The notes below the pieces were generated by a model, which saw only the letters and a program-made list of their open reading frames with translations, searched no databases and was not told the DNA's origin. A DNA stretch of 55,842 nt from a bacterium. Its GTDB lineage: Bacteria > Electryoneota > Electryoneia > Electryoneales > Electryoneaceae. Where the stretch lies: contig JAIOHU010000160.1 in the NCBI GenBank assembly GCA_019912845.1, positions 1 to 55,842 on the forward strand, read 5' to 3'. Made by a program: the position numbers and the translations under genes. Positions 26,079 through 36,140 of the stretch are shown here, piece by piece; the stretch's first letter is position 1; each line of letters begins with the position of its first letter.

Positions 26079-29000
26079 ATGGCAAGGAAGTTATTTTTTA
26101 TACTATTTCTTCTCTCCTCTTATTCACTGGTGAGCGCACAACAGACCGGCAGACTGAATTTTGTTGACGAGAATGGCATTCTAATCGATGGCATCCTTCC
26201 CCTCGAGATTGATTCCCTGCGAATCATTCTGAGGGATGTGGATCGTGACCTCAATCCTGCAGCTACAGATTCGGTAGAAGTGTTGATCATTTCGGAAGGT
26301 GATGTAGAGCATGAAGCCCTCTGGCTGTTTGAAGTGGGTGTGAACTCAGGGAGTTTCCGTGGTAGTATTCCCGTGAACACTGAAGTATTCCGTCTGCAAC
26401 AACCCTCAAATGAGCTTATTGATTCACATTTAACTCAATTGCTTGACGCTCAACAAGACAATCCAAATTCGGTTCCAGAAGGGTATTTTGAAAGTAAAGC
26501 CAGAAGCCTTGCCTGGGTCGAGTATGGCATTCACCCACCGGTGAATGAAAATGAACTTGATGAACCGGGAGTTCTGGAGATTCTGACCGGTCAAAATGTG
26601 GATGTTCTCTATACAGATCCGAGCAATCTTTATGGTGATGAAGCAGAAATTCATCACTCTGCGGTGCTGGGTGGAATTGCGGGAGAATTGAGTGGCGAAC
26701 TTGCGGGAGATTTTACCATTGCCGGTGATTGTTATGTACCCTCAAATCAAACACTAACCATTTCAGCAGGGTCTACTCTACTTTTCCCGTACTCGTTCAC
26801 AATATTTCTCGAGGAAGGATCGATACTCAGATTATCCGGTGAAGAAGGCAATGAGGTAAGCTGTTATAGAAACCCTGCATTCATACAAGAAAACGAATAT
26901 GGATTGAGTATAATTGGAGCTGAGAATTGTGCTGTACTGCTTGACTATGCCGAAATTTCCGACATTGGAAGCGTCAATGTCAGCACTCTTCAAATCATCA
27001 ATTCGCACATAGACCGCACCAAATATGGTGCATTTGCTGTCAATTTGACGGTTTACAATTCCTTGTTCACAGGATCACAAGATTATTTCGCTCTTGAAGG
27101 GTATTTCGGAGAGGTGCGTAATTCGCAATTCCAAGATAATTTTGGAGGTTTAGTCCATCAGGGTGGACGAATGGAAGTAGTGGATTGTGAATTTTCAGAG
27201 AATACGGTCTGTGGAATCGGAATTGGAAGATACACTCGCGATTACACTTTAGATGAGCGCGATAGTAAGATTGCAAACTGTCATATCCATGCAAACCAGG
27301 TCGGTGTCCACTATTATGATATAATCTACAATAATTATTCCAGATTGGTAAATTCGATAATTGAAGCGAATGTTATAGGAGTTGAAGTATACATTAATCG
27401 TCGTGAAGAAGTTTTTAAGAATAATATCTTGAGGAATAATCTTGAGTATGATATTCGTTTGAGGCATTCACTTTACTTTGATGCTACACAAAATGACTGG
27501 GGGGAAGAGAACACCGAACTGATGAATTCTCTCCCCTATCCATCAAATCTGCCATTTATTTTTGATGGATTTGATGATAATCGCCTGGGAATTGTTCAAT
27601 ACGAAAATTATGTCGGTGATTTGCAAAACTTTGGATCAATCCAATTTGTCGATGAAGCAGGGATGGTGACAGACCAAATCGAGACAGATGCTGAAGAAAT
27701 AACCATCCGAATCAGAGATATTGGAAGAAACTTAAGCGATTTGGAACAGGACACTTTATCCATTGAAATTATTTGTGAATCGGATCAAGATGAGGAAACC
27801 TTTACACTTATTGAAACTGAAGTCAATAGTGGAATCTTTGAAATATCAGTACCCCTGGACCCTCAAGATGTACTTCTGATAGAACCAGCACGTGAAGATG
27901 TGGAAAGAGAATTTCAGAAATTAACTGAATGGATATCCGATCTGTCCGAAGATGATTCACTTGCATACTACAACATTGCTTACAACGAAGTGTTTACAAG
28001 TCAGCAAGCCATTTTTATTAATCACCCGAAGAGTAATGAGTTGGATGAACAGGGAGTTATTGAAATCAGTTTTGCGAATCAGTTAACTGTAAACTACCCC
28101 CAGCCTGACGGTGATGATGATTTCGACCTGATTTCCAGAACCATAGGTTTTGGAGGATATGCTGGCACGGTTTCGGGCGAATGGACTGCTGAAAATAGTC
28201 CTCATCTTGTGATCGGGGATATAAGTGTTGATCAAACATCAGGACTCGTAATAGAACCGGGTGCTGAAGTTATCTTTTCTGGCGGTTGGCGAATCCGAGG
28301 GCATCATGCTCTGCGTATTCAAGGAAATGAGGCTGATTCGGTGTTGTTCAGCACAGTTGACAATGAAATATATGATGCCAGAATCTACAATTCGTATGAG
28401 ATAAATTATGCCATATTTGAAAATGGCTGCAGGCTGTATGGGGATCATACCGCAATTAGAGATTGTCGAATTCAAGCCGCAACAGAAGGAATTACTCTTC
28501 TGAATTCAACGATTGCACAAACTGTGATTTCTGGAAGTGGAGAGGGAATTGGAATCAGTGTCGAAGATTCCGTTAGTATAAGTGATTGTGAAATCTATGG
28601 TTTCGATATAGGTGTAAAGGGATTTTTTGATTATCGTTCACCTTTTACAACAATACATTTATCAAACAGTATCATTTCTGACTGCGATGATGGATTAGTT
28701 GTCCCAGGAAAACATCATGTTTCTGCTAATAATATGGCATTTACTGATTGTGACTCTGCGATCATTTTTCAGGGTGAAGACTACGATTTTGAAAGCTCCT
28801 TCAGTACAAACAAATTTAGAAATTGTGAATTCAGCAATAATGGATTAGATGTAACGAATCTCCAACCACTCAACCTGGATTTTCGTGAGTGCATCTGGGA
28901 AGATGAAACCCTGGCTGAAATGCAGGGAAACGACTACCCCGCCAACATTACTTCAATTTTTGACGGATTCGATGATCCAGAATACGGTGAGGTGGTATAT

Positions 29001-31832
29001 ACGGGGTTTGAGGGTGATCAGCACGCATATCATTATACCGCTGAAATTACCTGGTCTACCTCTACTCAGGGTCCATTCTCACCAGCTATACTGAATAATA
29101 TTCATCATATCTACCTCAAAGTTCACGATAGAGATTTGAATGTGAATGAATATCTAGTCGATGAAATAACTTTGGAGGTTGGTAATCTACTCGAGCAGGA
29201 CGAGATGGATTTTCAATTATATGAGACGACCATAAACAGTGGTATTTTTGTAAGAGACATTAGAGTTAATCAGGGGGAGGGAGATGATAGAATCCAGGTT
29301 GAGGATAATACTGAAATCTCTCTGACAATGCTGGATGAAGCCACAAACTGGGGACTTCCTCAGGAAATTCGAGAAACAGTTATTATTCAACCTTTATATG
29401 AAACCACTATCCACTATACCCTCGAAGATTCTCCGGTAGAAATTCGTGGTAATGACTATATTCAGAGAATTGAAATTGATGCTGGCGTAGAAGTTATTTT
29501 CAGGTTTGATGAGAGTAGATTGCGATGTAACCAGTTAGTTGTTCACGGCACCCCTCACAACCCGGTACTTTTCAGACCTAACGACCTGAATGATCCCAAT
29601 CCCTGGTATATCAATGCTGAATATGTTGAAATTGATAACGCTGAGTTTGTCTTAGGCGAAGAAATCACTTTCAATTCTGGCGTGGTGGAAAACTCAATCT
29701 TTTCAGATATACGTCTCGGTTCAAATATCTTCGGCACGATAGACAATTGTGAATTCACCGGGACAGAATTTGAGGGTCGATATGCAATCGAGTTCGGTGG
29801 AGCATTGATGAACTCACACATATACGATAACCGTCATGCTGTCTGTATGAAGTATGGCAGAATGGAGAACTGCCTGATCGAGAATTCTGTCGCCAGAGGG
29901 TTTTATGGATACATAGATGAGAGGGGAGATAACCAAACTCATTATATAAACAACTGCATTATAAAAAATGGTGATCCTGATTCATGGGCAGTACGTTTGG
30001 ATGTTGATGAAAAAGATAACACTCGTCCAGTTAGATATGAGATGTTGAATTGCTGGGTGGTCAATAACGATGATGCATTGAATATCGATGGTATTGGAAA
30101 CGAAACTGTTATTCGTAATTGTTCATTTGCCGAAAATGAAGGATTGACAGTTTTTGTCAGTGATGCACCAATTCTCGTGGATGCTCAATTTAATTATTGG
30201 GGAGAAGAGCTTACTGAGGAGATGCGTCAGTCTGATGAGTTATACAATGTCAATGGAATTATGGATGGATTTGATCACAATGGTCAGACAATCTTAAACT
30301 ATTTAAACTACCTTGATGGTGAGCCAGCGTTACCCGCAGAACATTTCAGTCCGGTTCCTCCGACTTCCTGGTCGCAATCTTTGAAAATCGGCGGTATAAA
30401 TGTTGAGACGGAGTTGCCTTCAGAGATCGAATTCGGTGTTTTTGATGGAGACCTGTGTGTTGGTGCAGGACTATATCGTGGACACCTTCCATTCTTGCTC
30501 CAGATATTTGAGGAGGATGGGCTTTTAGGAAGTCCCGGTTATAGAGTCGGAAATTCAATGACATTCCGATCTTGGAACCTTTCCACAGATGAAGAACTTG
30601 CAGTTATCCCAGTTTTTGAAAATGGTGTGGATGTTTTTAACCACGAAAATCCTGATTCGCTGGTTTTTCACATTGGTACCCGTCCGCGTGCCCCGATCAT
30701 TTTGCAGCCTAATTATTTCAATCTGATTAGTACCAATAAAACTCCATTTAATCTGTTGATAACTGATATGTTCTCGGGGATAGAATCACTTGAAATTGTT
30801 GAAGATGATGGTGGAAGGGTTTATGTCCCGAATGTAATAAACACAATAGTTTCATATCGAATTAGAGAAGCGTACAGGGTAGTTGTCCGAGAAGTGGAAT
30901 TTTTAGACATTTTCGGGGAAATACAGTATGATGAAAACCGAGGTTACCGTGTAGTAGAAGACCAATGGAACTGGGTGTGTTATCCATTGTTTGATTCTTA
31001 TAATGTTGAAGCTGTTATGGCGGAATATAATGATCTTATCATCATGATGCTCTCCGATGATGGTGGTGTTTATGCACCTTCATGGGGAATAAACAGTTTA
31101 GGACTAATGGAACCTCATAAAGGCTACATGATCTTTCCGGATGAATCGCGTTTTCTCCGTTTCCGTATCCCAGAAGGGCCAATTCAAGGAAATAAACAGA
31201 ATACAAGAGATGATGTGACTCAGCTAGCGGATGTTCACACGACAGGTCTACCTTTTCCTGTATTGGTAAGTTTGGATCAAGAATTATTGAATCAACAGCC
31301 TGTGAGTGTTGAGTTGTATGATGGCAGCAATCTGGTGGGTGGTGTGTCATTTAAAGAGCCTCCTGCAACGATTCCTGTTGTCGCCTGGGAAGGGAGTGAA
31401 AAGTATGAAATTGAAGGATTTATACCTGGGAACAGGATTTCAATTGTTCTTCGAGATGCAGCAGGACAGCTTATCCCTTCAGTTCCTTTGACGCAGGATA
31501 CGTCAAAGTACGGAAGTGGGGCGTTTGCAGCAGTTTCACTTGGCTCAATCGCTTTACCAACTTCATTTGAAGTAAAAGCTGCATATCCAAATCCATTTAA
31601 TTCAACTACAATAATTCCATTTTCCATTCCAAATGATGGCGAAGTATTATTAAAGCTATATAACACCCTCGGCCAGGTCGTGTACGAAAGCAGCCGATAT
31701 TTTGAATCTGGCTGGCATCGTCAACTTCTTGATACTGGATCTATAGATAAAAGAATAGGCACAGGAATCTATTTCGCAAGTCTACGTTATGAGAATCAGA
31801 CACAATTGCAAAAAATTGTCCTTGTGAAATAG
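26079..31832 (+). CDS. Giant secreted parallel beta-helix protein with T9SS sorting domain
   Basis: A 1917-aa exported protein with a signal peptide (residues 1-20, ending SLVSAQQ). Three large internal repeats begin at about 27, 518 and 987. Each starts with an Ig-like module carrying D-x-D-L-N and a VNSGSF / VNSGIF / INSGIF motif, followed by a right-handed parallel beta-helix of about 300 residues (many short N-S-x-I/V-x-x-C/N turns, e.g. NCHIHANQVGV, NCEFSNNGLDV). Residues ~1440-1830 share modules with the other big secreted proteins here (FGVFDGDLCVGAG, WNWVCYPLF, GYMIF, ELYDGSNLVGG, VVAWEGSEKYEIEGF). The end is a T9SS type A domain (YPNPFNSTTIIPFSI, LYNTLGQVVYE). Likely a surface adhesin or glycan-acting protein; no catalytic residues recognised. 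Confidence 0.85.
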   Translation: MARKLFFILFLLSSYSLVSAQQTGRLNFVDENGILIDGILPLEIDSLRIILRDVDRDLNPAATDSVEVLIISEGDVEHEALWLFEVGVNSGSFRGSIPVNTEVFRLQQPSNELIDSHLTQLLDAQQDNPNSVPEGYFESKARSLAWVEYGIHPPVNENELDEPGVLEILTGQNVDVLYTDPSNLYGDEAEIHHSAVLGGIAGELSGELAGDFTIAGDCYVPSNQTLTISAGSTLLFPYSFTIFLEEGSILRLSGEEGNEVSCYRNPAFIQENEYGLSIIGAENCAVLLDYAEISDIGSVNVSTLQIINSHIDRTKYGAFAVNLTVYNSLFTGSQDYFALEGYFGEVRNSQFQDNFGGLVHQGGRMEVVDCEFSENTVCGIGIGRYTRDYTLDERDSKIANCHIHANQVGVHYYDIIYNNYSRLVNSIIEANVIGVEVYINRREEVFKNNILRNNLEYDIRLRHSLYFDATQNDWGEENTELMNSLPYPSNLPFIFDGFDDNRLGIVQYENYVGDLQNFGSIQFVDEAGMVTDQIETDAEEITIRIRDIGRNLSDLEQDTLSIEIICESDQDEETFTLIETEVNSGIFEISVPLDPQDVLLIEPAREDVEREFQKLTEWISDLSEDDSLAYYNIAYNEVFTSQQAIFINHPKSNELDEQGVIEISFANQLTVNYPQPDGDDDFDLISRTIGFGGYAGTVSGEWTAENSPHLVIGDISVDQTSGLVIEPGAEVIFSGGWRIRGHHALRIQGNEADSVLFSTVDNEIYDARIYNSYEINYAIFENGCRLYGDHTAIRDCRIQAATEGITLLNSTIAQTVISGSGEGIGISVEDSVSISDCEIYGFDIGVKGFFDYRSPFTTIHLSNSIISDCDDGLVVPGKHHVSANNMAFTDCDSAIIFQGEDYDFESSFSTNKFRNCEFSNNGLDVTNLQPLNLDFRECIWEDETLAEMQGNDYPANITSIFDGFDDPEYGEVVYTGFEGDQHAYHYTAEITWSTSTQGPFSPAILNNIHHIYLKVHDRDLNVNEYLVDEITLEVGNLLEQDEMDFQLYETTINSGIFVRDIRVNQGEGDDRIQVEDNTEISLTMLDEATNWGLPQEIRETVIIQPLYETTIHYTLEDSPVEIRGNDYIQRIEIDAGVEVIFRFDESRLRCNQLVVHGTPHNPVLFRPNDLNDPNPWYINAEYVEIDNAEFVLGEEITFNSGVVENSIFSDIRLGSNIFGTIDNCEFTGTEFEGRYAIEFGGALMNSHIYDNRHAVCMKYGRMENCLIENSVARGFYGYIDERGDNQTHYINNCIIKNGDPDSWAVRLDVDEKDNTRPVRYEMLNCWVVNNDDALNIDGIGNETVIRNCSFAENEGLTVFVSDAPILVDAQFNYWGEELTEEMRQSDELYNVNGIMDGFDHNGQTILNYLNYLDGEPALPAEHFSPVPPTSWSQSLKIGGINVETELPSEIEFGVFDGDLCVGAGLYRGHLPFLLQIFEEDGLLGSPGYRVGNSMTFRSWNLSTDEELAVIPVFENGVDVFNHENPDSLVFHIGTRPRAPIILQPNYFNLISTNKTPFNLLITDMFSGIESLEIVEDDGGRVYVPNVINTIVSYRIREAYRVVVREVEFLDIFGEIQYDENRGYRVVEDQWNWVCYPLFDSYNVEAVMAEYNDLIIMMLSDDGGVYAPSWGINSLGLMEPHKGYMIFPDESRFLRFRIPEGPIQGNKQNTRDDVTQLADVHTTGLPFPVLVSLDQELLNQQPVSVELYDGSNLVGGVSFKEPPATIPVVAWEGSEKYEIEGFIPGNRISIVLRDAAGQLIPSVPLTQDTSKYGSGAFAAVSLGSIALPTSFEVKAAYPNPFNSTTIIPFSIPNDGEVLLKLYNTLGQVVYESSRYFESGWHRQLLDTGSIDKRIGTGIYFASLRYENQTQLQKIVLVK

Positions 31833-31851
31833 TAGTCCTACTCGAGGACTA
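31833..31851 (+). terminator. Weak candidate terminator after the beta-helix gene
   Basis: TAGTCCT, loop ACTCG, AGGACTA is a perfect 7-bp stem that starts one base after the stop codon, followed by AAGCTTTTACTTT. The T-run is interrupted, so efficiency is uncertain. Confidence 0.4.
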
Positions 31852-32524
31852 AAGCTTTTACTTTATTGACGAGCGTTTCCATCGGTGGATGGGTAATCCT
31901 TTGAGTAGGGAATTGGTTCGTGATACGTCTATTCTCCAATGAACCAATTCCAGCCTGTCTCATTTATTTGTCTGGATGCAACAATTAGTGGGATGCAGCA
32001 GGAAGGAGTTGTTCATTTGCTGATGCTGAAGGACGCACATACTTTTTTCCTTTTTTTGCCAAGTTTAAAGCTCAATTCAATCAGTGTGATGGTAAAATGA
32101 CCGATGAGAATTCTCAGATAATTGAAATTTACAATTGGAAAGCGATTCTATTTGGTAAGGCAAATAATCTATAACGATGCTCAAAATAATTATCTGATCG
32201 CGTTATATCAGCGTGGTGTTAACAGGTTTCCAGGAAGGTATTGATTTTAATTGTATTAGATTAAACTTGTAGGAGGGAATCGTGACAACTAAACACTTAT
32301 CAACATTATGATAAGATAATAATTCCAAGAATCATTAGTTTATCAGCATTCAAATAGAAAACCTGTAAGCTATATGCTCATTTGGCGTTTTACGTTTGAG
32401 ATATCCCGCCCTCTTGCGGGAGGATGGGGCAGTTTACACCTAATTTCTCATTTCTGATTCCCGATTAAGGAACCTCTATTTCACTTCCCAGTTTTAATTG
32501 TGCGCTGCGAATACTTCACCTTCC
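31852..32524. other. Intergenic region with no clear gene
   Basis: A short open frame (about 32010-32175, plus strand) has protein-like composition but no start codon or ribosome site. A hairpin CCCGC...GCGGG lies near 32406-32425 without a T-run. Nothing else was recognised between the convergent flanking genes. Confidence 0.4.
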
Positions 32525-33079
32525 TTATTCCTGAGTCCAGGCTGTTTCTGGGATGTTTGCACGATGGTTTGCCCAGCGTGCCAGCGTAAACAGGTAGTCG
32601 GATAGACGGTTGACATAAGCAATTGCGCCCGGATTAACCTCACCCTGTTGATCTGCCAGGCTGGTGATACAGCGTTCCGCGCGACGGCAGACTGTCCTTG
32701 CGATATGAAGTGCAGCACCGGCTGGCGAACCTCCCGGCAGGATAAAATGGGTGAGCATGGGAAGGTCTTCATCCATTTCATCAATCTCACCTTCCAGTGC
32801 TTCAGCATCTTCCACGCTGATCCGTGGCACACGTTTGCTGGATTCGCCTTCCCGGTAGATCGCAGCAACATCGCTGGCAGTGATGTGAAGTTTTGGTTGA
32901 AGACGTTGCAGACGTGTCAAAACTGCTTGGTCATCGCAAAGCGACTGGACATACCCTATCCAGCTATTGAGTTCATCAATGGTGCCGTACGCATCGACGC
33001 GGAGATGATGTTTTGGTACTCGTCCACCGCGCAGCAGGCTGGTTTCTCCGGTATCACCGGTTCGTGTATAAATTTTCAT
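32525..33079 (-). CDS. pduO: Cob(I)alamin adenosyltransferase, PduO type
   Basis: Enzyme (184 aa) that transfers the adenosyl group of ATP to cob(I)alamin to make adenosylcobalamin. MKIYTRTGDTGETSLLRGGRV is the family's N-terminal ATP-binding motif (TRxGDxGxT). VDAYGTIDELNSWIG and HFILPGGSPAGAALHIARTVCRRAER are the conserved trimer-forming and cobalamin-facing segments, and NRLSDYLFTLAR closes the fold. Length is normal. It overlaps the upstream ArsR-type regulator gene by four bases (ATGA), implying coupled translation. Presence suggests that the cell uses adenosylcobalamin enzymes such as mutases or ribonucleotide reductase, none of which is in this window. Confidence 0.94.
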   Translation of the reverse strand: MKIYTRTGDTGETSLLRGGRVPKHHLRVDAYGTIDELNSWIGYVQSLCDDQAVLTRLQRLQPKLHITASDVAAIYREGESSKRVPRISVEDAEALEGEIDEMDEDLPMLTHFILPGGSPAGAALHIARTVCRRAERCITSLADQQGEVNPGAIAYVNRLSDYLFTLARWANHRANIPETAWTQE

Positions 33080-33480
33080 GATATCAAGTCATCCGGTATA
33101 TTGCTGTCATTTTCAGCTTGTGGTTGTTCCTGAGCTGGTTTGGTGCCCTTTTTACGAAGACCAAGAAGACGTTGCATATCCATGGCGAATTCTGGGTGAC
33201 GTTCATGGGTGGATGCCAGGTTGATCAGAAATTCACGGTAGACATTTCCATGTGGCAGTTCAATTCTGTACAAGGAAAACCCGCGCCATCTGCGTTCTTT
33301 CACCCAGCCGGCGAGGCGTAAACGTGCAAGGTGACGCGACACCTTTGGTTGTGGGATATTCAGGACATTGCCGATATCCGCGACCGAAAGTTCGCCCGCT
33401 TGTTCGAGGATGAGTAGGATACGAATTCGGTTTTCCTCGGAAAGGGCTTTGAGGTATTCAATTATTTGTTCCACAAGCAT
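33076..33480 (-). CDS. ArsR-family winged-helix regulator
   Basis: Transcriptional regulator (134 aa) with an ArsR-type winged helix at about 5-85: LKALSEENRIRILLILEQAGELSVADIGNVLNIPQPKVSRHLARLRLAGWVKERRWRGFSLYRI-like sequence, with PQPKVSRHLARLR as the recognition helix. The metal-binding Cys residues of ArsR/SmtB (ELCVCD) are absent; here the site reads ELSVADI. It therefore probably senses something other than arsenic, or interacts with a partner. It overlaps the cobalamin adenosyltransferase gene by four bases, so a role in B12-related control is possible but inferred. Confidence 0.88.
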   Translation of the reverse strand: MLVEQIIEYLKALSEENRIRILLILEQAGELSVADIGNVLNIPQPKVSRHLARLRLAGWVKERRWRGFSLYRIELPHGNVYREFLINLASTHERHPEFAMDMQRLLGLRKKGTKPAQEQPQAENDSNIPDDLIS

Positions 33481-33854
33481 TTCTCAGTTAGAATTCAGGG
33501 AGGTCACATATCGTGCCCACACAGTTTATAAATGTGTGATTGAGTTGTTTTCGCGTCATTCCAGCGTGCTTTTAGCTGGAATCCAGACTCTAATTCAGCG
33601 AGCAAAACCGATTATCAATAGTCATTTCATTTAACACTCAATCCCATATCGTTCTAAGATATGCACATTCGCATATATAGTCAAAAGGAAAATGGGGATA
33701 GGGAAGAGAGCATTGAAAAACTGGGGTTTGTAATGGATTTACGGCTCTGTGAAACATCGGCGAGAATGCGAGGTGTCTTCAACAAGTAAATTGTGTATAT
33801 TGAATTTTAGTCGAAATAGCGAAGTGCAAGCTAACATAAAGCAAGGGTGTACTG
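33481..33854. repeat. Divergent intergenic region with a GCGTCATTCCAGC repeat
   Basis: Bases about 33553-33590 read GCGTCATTCCAGCGTGC followed by TTTTAGCTGGAATCCAG, a stem-forming repeat (CCAGC.../GCTGG) that recurs near 35556, 16118 and, inverted, 4690. The rest should contain promoters for the arsR-like gene and for pdxST, which I could not pin down. Confidence 0.6.
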
Positions 33855-34790
33855 ATGGATAAAAAAATGAATGGCGGGGAAGAAAACAGTTTTGCGGTCA
33901 AGGTCGGTCTGGCAGATATGCTGCGAGGCGGTGTGATCATGGATGTCACCAACGCTGACCAGGCGAAGATTGCCGAAGATTCCGGCGCGGCTGCAGTAAT
34001 GGCACTCGAACGTGTCCCGGCGGATATCCGTAAAGAGGGCGGCGTTGCGAGGATGGCATCAATAGACGTGATCCGTGAGATTCAGGAATCGGTGCAGGTT
34101 CCGGTGATGGCAAAAGTACGAATCGGTCATTTTGTCGAGGCGCAGATTCTGCAGGAATTGAAGGTTGATTTTATCGATGAATCGGAAGTTCTGACACCTG
34201 CCGACGAAGAACATCATGTGGATAAGCATCAATTCAGGGTGCCTTTTGTCTGTGGATGCCGAAACCTCGGTGAAGCGTTACGGAGAATCGCTGAAGGTGC
34301 AGCAATGATGCGTACCAAAGGCGAAGCGGGAACTGGTAATGTAGTCGAAGCAGTACGTCACATGCGTCAGGTGATGGGTGACATGCGCCGGATTCAGAGC
34401 ATGGACAGCGCAGAATTGATGAGTGTTGCGAAAAACCTGCAAGCACCCTTCGATCTGGTTCAATATGTGCATGAACATGGCAAACTTCCTGTTCCAAATT
34501 TTGCCGCTGGTGGTGTTGCTACTCCGGCAGATGCGGCGCTGATGATGCAGCTTGGCGCGGAAACAGTATTCGTTGGTTCTGGAATTTTCAAAGCCGGTTC
34601 AGATATTGCGGACAAAGCGGAACGTCACAAAGTACAGGGTAGACTGGCTGCTGCGATTGTACGTGCTGTGGTACATTACAAGGATGCCGGAGAATTGCTG
34701 GCAGCGCAACGTGACCAGGCAGCGACAATGGCAGGGCTGGATGTACGCACCATGCCTATCGAAGAACGACTCGCGGAAAGAGGCTGGTAA
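33855..34790 (+). CDS. pdxS: Pyridoxal 5'-phosphate synthase lyase subunit PdxS
   Basis: Synthase subunit (311 aa) that builds PLP from ribose 5-phosphate, glyceraldehyde 3-phosphate and ammonia. The beta/alpha barrel shows [19 protein letters not shown] (Asp30), [11 protein letters not shown] with the catalytic Lys87, [18 protein letters not shown], and [16 protein letters not shown] with the second catalytic Lys155 that shuttles the intermediate. [21 protein letters not shown] holds the phosphate site. AAGGGTG precedes the ATG. It overlaps pdxT by one base (TAATG) as a tight two-gene operon. Length and motifs are fully normal; the enzyme is a dodecamer with PdxT in known cases. Confidence 0.97.
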   Translation: MDKKMNGGEENSFAVKVGLADMLRGGVIMDVTNADQAKIAEDSGAAAVMALERVPADIRKEGGVARMASIDVIREIQESVQVPVMAKVRIGHFVEAQILQELKVDFIDESEVLTPADEEHHVDKHQFRVPFVCGCRNLGEALRRIAEGAAMMRTKGEAGTGNVVEAVRHMRQVMGDMRRIQSMDSAELMSVAKNLQAPFDLVQYVHEHGKLPVPNFAAGGVATPADAALMMQLGAETVFVGSGIFKAGSDIADKAERHKVQGRLAAAIVRAVVHYKDAGELLAAQRDQAATMAGLDVRTMPIEERLAERGW

Positions 34791-35416
34791 TGCTGGTCGG
34801 GGTGCTCGCCATACAAGGCGATTATGGGACACATTGCAACGCTCTGGGCGAGATCGGGCATGAATGTGTCGAGGTGCGACGTCCGGAAGATGCCGGATTC
34901 GCGAACCCGAAAACGGGACGTGAAAAAGCGTTAATGCAAACTGCGAACAGGGACATCGCATTACGTCCAGTACCGGATGCATTGATCCTGCCAGGTGGCG
35001 AATCGAGTACCATTGATCTGATCGGCAGACGATATGGTTTGGATTTTCTCGCAGGGGCATTTGCAGCATCCGGGCGAATCCTTTGGGGGACTTGCGCTGG
35101 GGCGATCTGGCTTGGCAAAGGGGAACATCATAAGGTGTCGCCACTCGGACTGATCGACGTAACATTGTCTCGTAATGCTTACGGCAGACAGGTGGATTCT
35201 TTTGTCGCACCAATCGAGGTAAAAGGCTTGGACAGCCCGTTCGAGGCGGTATTCATCCGTGCCCCGAAAATTCTCGAGTGTGGGGAAGGGGTTGAAGTCC
35301 TTGCGGAACACAATGGTGATCCCGTGTTCGTGCGCCAGGGAAACATCTGGCTGACCACCTTCCACCCGGAACGGACTGCAGATCGACGGTTGCATCAACT
35401 GGTTTTAGGGGATTAA
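34790..35416 (+). CDS. pdxT: Pyridoxal 5'-phosphate synthase glutaminase subunit PdxT
   Basis: Glutaminase (208 aa) that feeds ammonia to PdxS. The class I triad is visible: GTCAGAIWLG with nucleophile Cys102, and FHPE with His192 and Glu194. The family signature LPGGESSTI is at about 68-75, and LSRNAYGRQVDSF is the PdxT-specific region. Compared with short PdxT proteins (about 190 aa) there is an insertion of roughly 15-20 residues at about 34-62, before the GGES motif. It overlaps pdxS by one base. No terminator was found downstream. Confidence 0.96.
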   Translation: MLVGVLAIQGDYGTHCNALGEIGHECVEVRRPEDAGFANPKTGREKALMQTANRDIALRPVPDALILPGGESSTIDLIGRRYGLDFLAGAFAASGRILWGTCAGAIWLGKGEHHKVSPLGLIDVTLSRNAYGRQVDSFVAPIEVKGLDSPFEAVFIRAPKILECGEGVEVLAEHNGDPVFVRQGNIWLTTFHPERTADRRLHQLVLGD

Positions 35417-36140
35417 AAAGTAAGAGTTAAGAATTAAAAAATGAACTGCAAAACTTTTGGAAGTAACAGGATAAACAGGATTATTGCAGGATAGCTGTAT
35501 GATGTAGTGAGTGCGTGCTCCACTGGTTGTTCCAGAATAATGATTTCAACCTGCGTCATTCCAGCGTGATTTTAGCTGGATTCGCAGAACCCTGCTGTAG
35601 GCAGTGCATCCAGAAAGATAATGTAAATATAATTCCCTCACTGAGTGATTGGTGGGGGATTTTTTTACTAGATATACTGGGACTGAAGCGGGTGGGAAGT
35701 TATAGAGTATCTTGGCATTCGCCACCGAGTTATGCACATTGCCCACTGGGGGGTGTTTTAGTGATAAATCATACAATATCGTGTGATAGCCACACAATTT
35801 GGGGAAGAACTTGAAACCTCGCTGATTAATGTTGGTAGATGGTCATATTGAATAATAGCTAATACGATTGCAATGAAGCAATCTTGTCTTTGAAGGATGA
35901 GAAAGCTCTTCACTGCCTCCTATCAGTGACTCTGGCAGTATTCAAGATAGTCATCAACCCTCACAAGATTGCGAAGCACCATATATCTCCAACAATAAAA
36001 AACGTATGCAAATTCTCCGAAAATACAGAAAGGATCACTCTCAGACAGACTGCTTTATGGTAATGACACAATGGTCAATACTATCGAGACCATCCTTCTA
36101 GTGCACAATTCGATATACCCAAAGTTTAACTTCAGGTTTT
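35417..36140. repeat. Intergenic region with degraded repeats
   Basis: No gene. Bases about 35556-35590 are a copy of the GCGTCATTCCAGC element. Around 35868-35900 lies a GATTGCAATGAAGCAATCTT-like remnant that may belong to the GAAGCAATC family seen at 52479-52513. At about 35630-35668 a weak stem is followed by TTTTTTT, which could stop transcription from pdxT. Confidence 0.45.

Noticed and set aside
32010-32175. Protein-like stretch on the plus strand in the gap after the beta-helix gene
   Set aside because: It has no start codon, no ribosome site and no recognisable family; it may be a gene remnant but cannot be supported.
32400-32430. Hairpin CCCGC...GCGGG as a terminator
   Set aside because: No T-run follows on either strand, so it is not an intrinsic terminator by the usual criteria.
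32494-32871. Overlapping open frame of 125 codons on the minus strand
   Set aside because: It is a shifted frame of the cobalamin adenosyltransferase gene.
34599-35213. Long open frame (about 200 codons) on the minus strand across pdxS/pdxT
   Set aside because: It is antisense to two unmistakable genes and its translation has no protein-like features.
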